In this document: piece after piece, positions 14,923-15,461 of the stretch
Position numbering within the stretch: position 1 is the first letter of the stretch
Layout of the letters: every line of letters starts with the position of its first letter
NCBI GenBank assembly: GCA_900754775.1
Contig: CAAEDZ010000343.1
Location: forward strand, 1 to 15,461
Direction of reading: 5' to 3'
Source: Clostridia bacterium
GTDB lineage: Bacteria > Bacillota_A > Clostridia > Christensenellales > Aristaeellaceae
DNA: 15,461 nt
Notes under the pieces: generated by a model
What the model was told of the DNA's origin: nothing
What the model saw: only the letters and a program-made list of their open reading frames with translations
Database searches by the model: none
Made by a program: the position numbers and the translations under genes

Positions 14923-15461
14923 TTGGATGCCAAAGTCGTCGTTCGCAAAGCGTTGGAAAACAAGCTGGTCGTCCCCGCGTTCAATATCCCGCATCTGCCG
15001 ATGGTGAAGCCCATCGTGCAGGCGGTGGTGGACGAAAACTCCGTGGCCATGATCCAGGTGGCCCGTCTGGAGTGGGAAAAGTTCGAGTCCGAGAGCCTTG
15101 AGCGCGTCGCCGAGGAATACGAAAAGTATAAGAAGGAAGGGCACACGCTTTTGCACCTCGACCACGTGCCCGTCATCGACGAGGATCACCTCGAGGTGGA
15201 TTACCTGCCTATCATCGAGCGCGCCATCAAGGCTGGTTATCAGTCCGTGATGGTGGACGCCTCCCGCCTGACGCTGGAGGGCAACATCGCCGCCACCAAG
15301 GCCGTTTGCGACATCGCCCACGCCGCGGGCATCCCCGTGGAGGCCGAGTTGGGCGCGGTCATGGGCCACGAGACGGCGCAGGCCGCCATCCCCTATGAAG
15401 AGATCTTTGAAAAGAAGATGGGCTTCACCACCGTGGAAGACGCCACCAAGTTTGTCCGCGA
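14923..15461 (+). CDS. Class II fructose-bisphosphate/ketose-bisphosphate aldolase family, 5' part
   Basis: Zinc-dependent aldolases of this family split fructose or tagatose bisphosphate, or related ketose phosphates, through an enediolate. The TTG at 14923 is chosen because AGAGGTG (14910-14916) is ideally placed and the product begins DAKVVVRKALENKLVVPAFN, the normal N terminus (residues 2 onward). The window ends after 179 codons of a protein usually near 290-300 residues. Visible active-site elements are LLHLDHVP (catalytic Asp and Zn-ligand His), YQSVMVDAS (Asp of the second metal site) and VEAELGAVMGHE (Glu ligand). The usual DGSH is DASR and the usual LDHG is LDHV, placing it in a divergent subgroup, so the exact substrate is open (fba or a tagatose/other ketose aldolase). 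The LacI-type operator in its promoter suggests sugar-responsive control rather than a constitutive glycolytic gene. Confidence 0.88.
   Translation, partial: MDAKVVVRKALENKLVVPAFNIPHLPMVKPIVQAVVDENSVAMIQVARLEWEKFESESLERVAEEYEKYKKEGHTLLHLDHVPVIDEDHLEVDYLPIIERAIKAGYQSVMVDASRLTLEGNIAATKAVCDIAHAAGIPVEAELGAVMGHETAQAAIPYEEIFEKKMGFTTVEDATKFVR

Overview
The window is GC-rich and carries bacterial genes with strong Shine-Dalgarno sites, GTG and TTG starts, and sigma-70/sigma-A type promoters. The gene mix (UxaC, a GntR/FCD regulator, a tripartite tricarboxylate transporter, a Ugp-like ABC importer, a class II aldolase of the ketose-bisphosphate type, an FRG-domain protein) suggests a heterotrophic, probably gut- or sediment-associated Firmicute such as a high-GC clostridial lineage. 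This taxonomic guess is inference from style and gene content only.

Layout. (1) 2-1060, plus: 3' part of uronate isomerase uxaC, closed by a very strong terminator (1116-1166). (2) 1322-2146, plus: mutM DNA glycosylase with its own promoter. (3) 2188-8250, plus: a self-contained catabolic locus. It starts with a GntR/FCD repressor gene behind a perfect consensus promoter. It continues as tctC-tctB-tctA, a transaldolase-superfamily enzyme and an HpcH/HpaI aldolase, and ends at a hairpin. Three related operator-like sequences sit at the gntR promoter, just downstream of gntR, and just downstream of the likely tctC promoter, so the regulator probably represses itself and the operon. (4) 8334-13794, minus: a second operon, read right to left: UgpB-like binding protein, cytoplasmic alkaline-phosphatase-superfamily phosphodiesterase, UgpC-like ATPase, UgpA-like and UgpE-like permeases. 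The two operons converge in a 151-base gap with two hairpins. (5) 13931-14758, minus: an FRG-domain protein. (6) 14923 to the window end, plus: the 5' part of a class II aldolase gene, divergent from the FRG gene and driven by an extended -10 promoter with a 12-bp perfect palindrome inside its spacer.

How the genes work together. The plus-strand locus reads as import of a small organic (probably sugar) acid by a TctABC secondary transporter, followed by carbon-carbon bond cleavage by two different aldolase-type enzymes. The transaldolase-like protein appears altered at several catalytic and phosphate-binding positions, so its substrate and chemistry are probably not those of the pentose phosphate pathway. 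The minus-strand operon looks like a Ugp system for glycerophosphodiesters or a related phosphorylated compound, in which an AP-superfamily phosphodiesterase takes the place of UgpQ. I could not assign a substrate to either operon from sequence alone. No RNA genes, insertion sequences, CRISPR arrays or phage genes were seen, and no gene-free stretch exceeds 300 bases.
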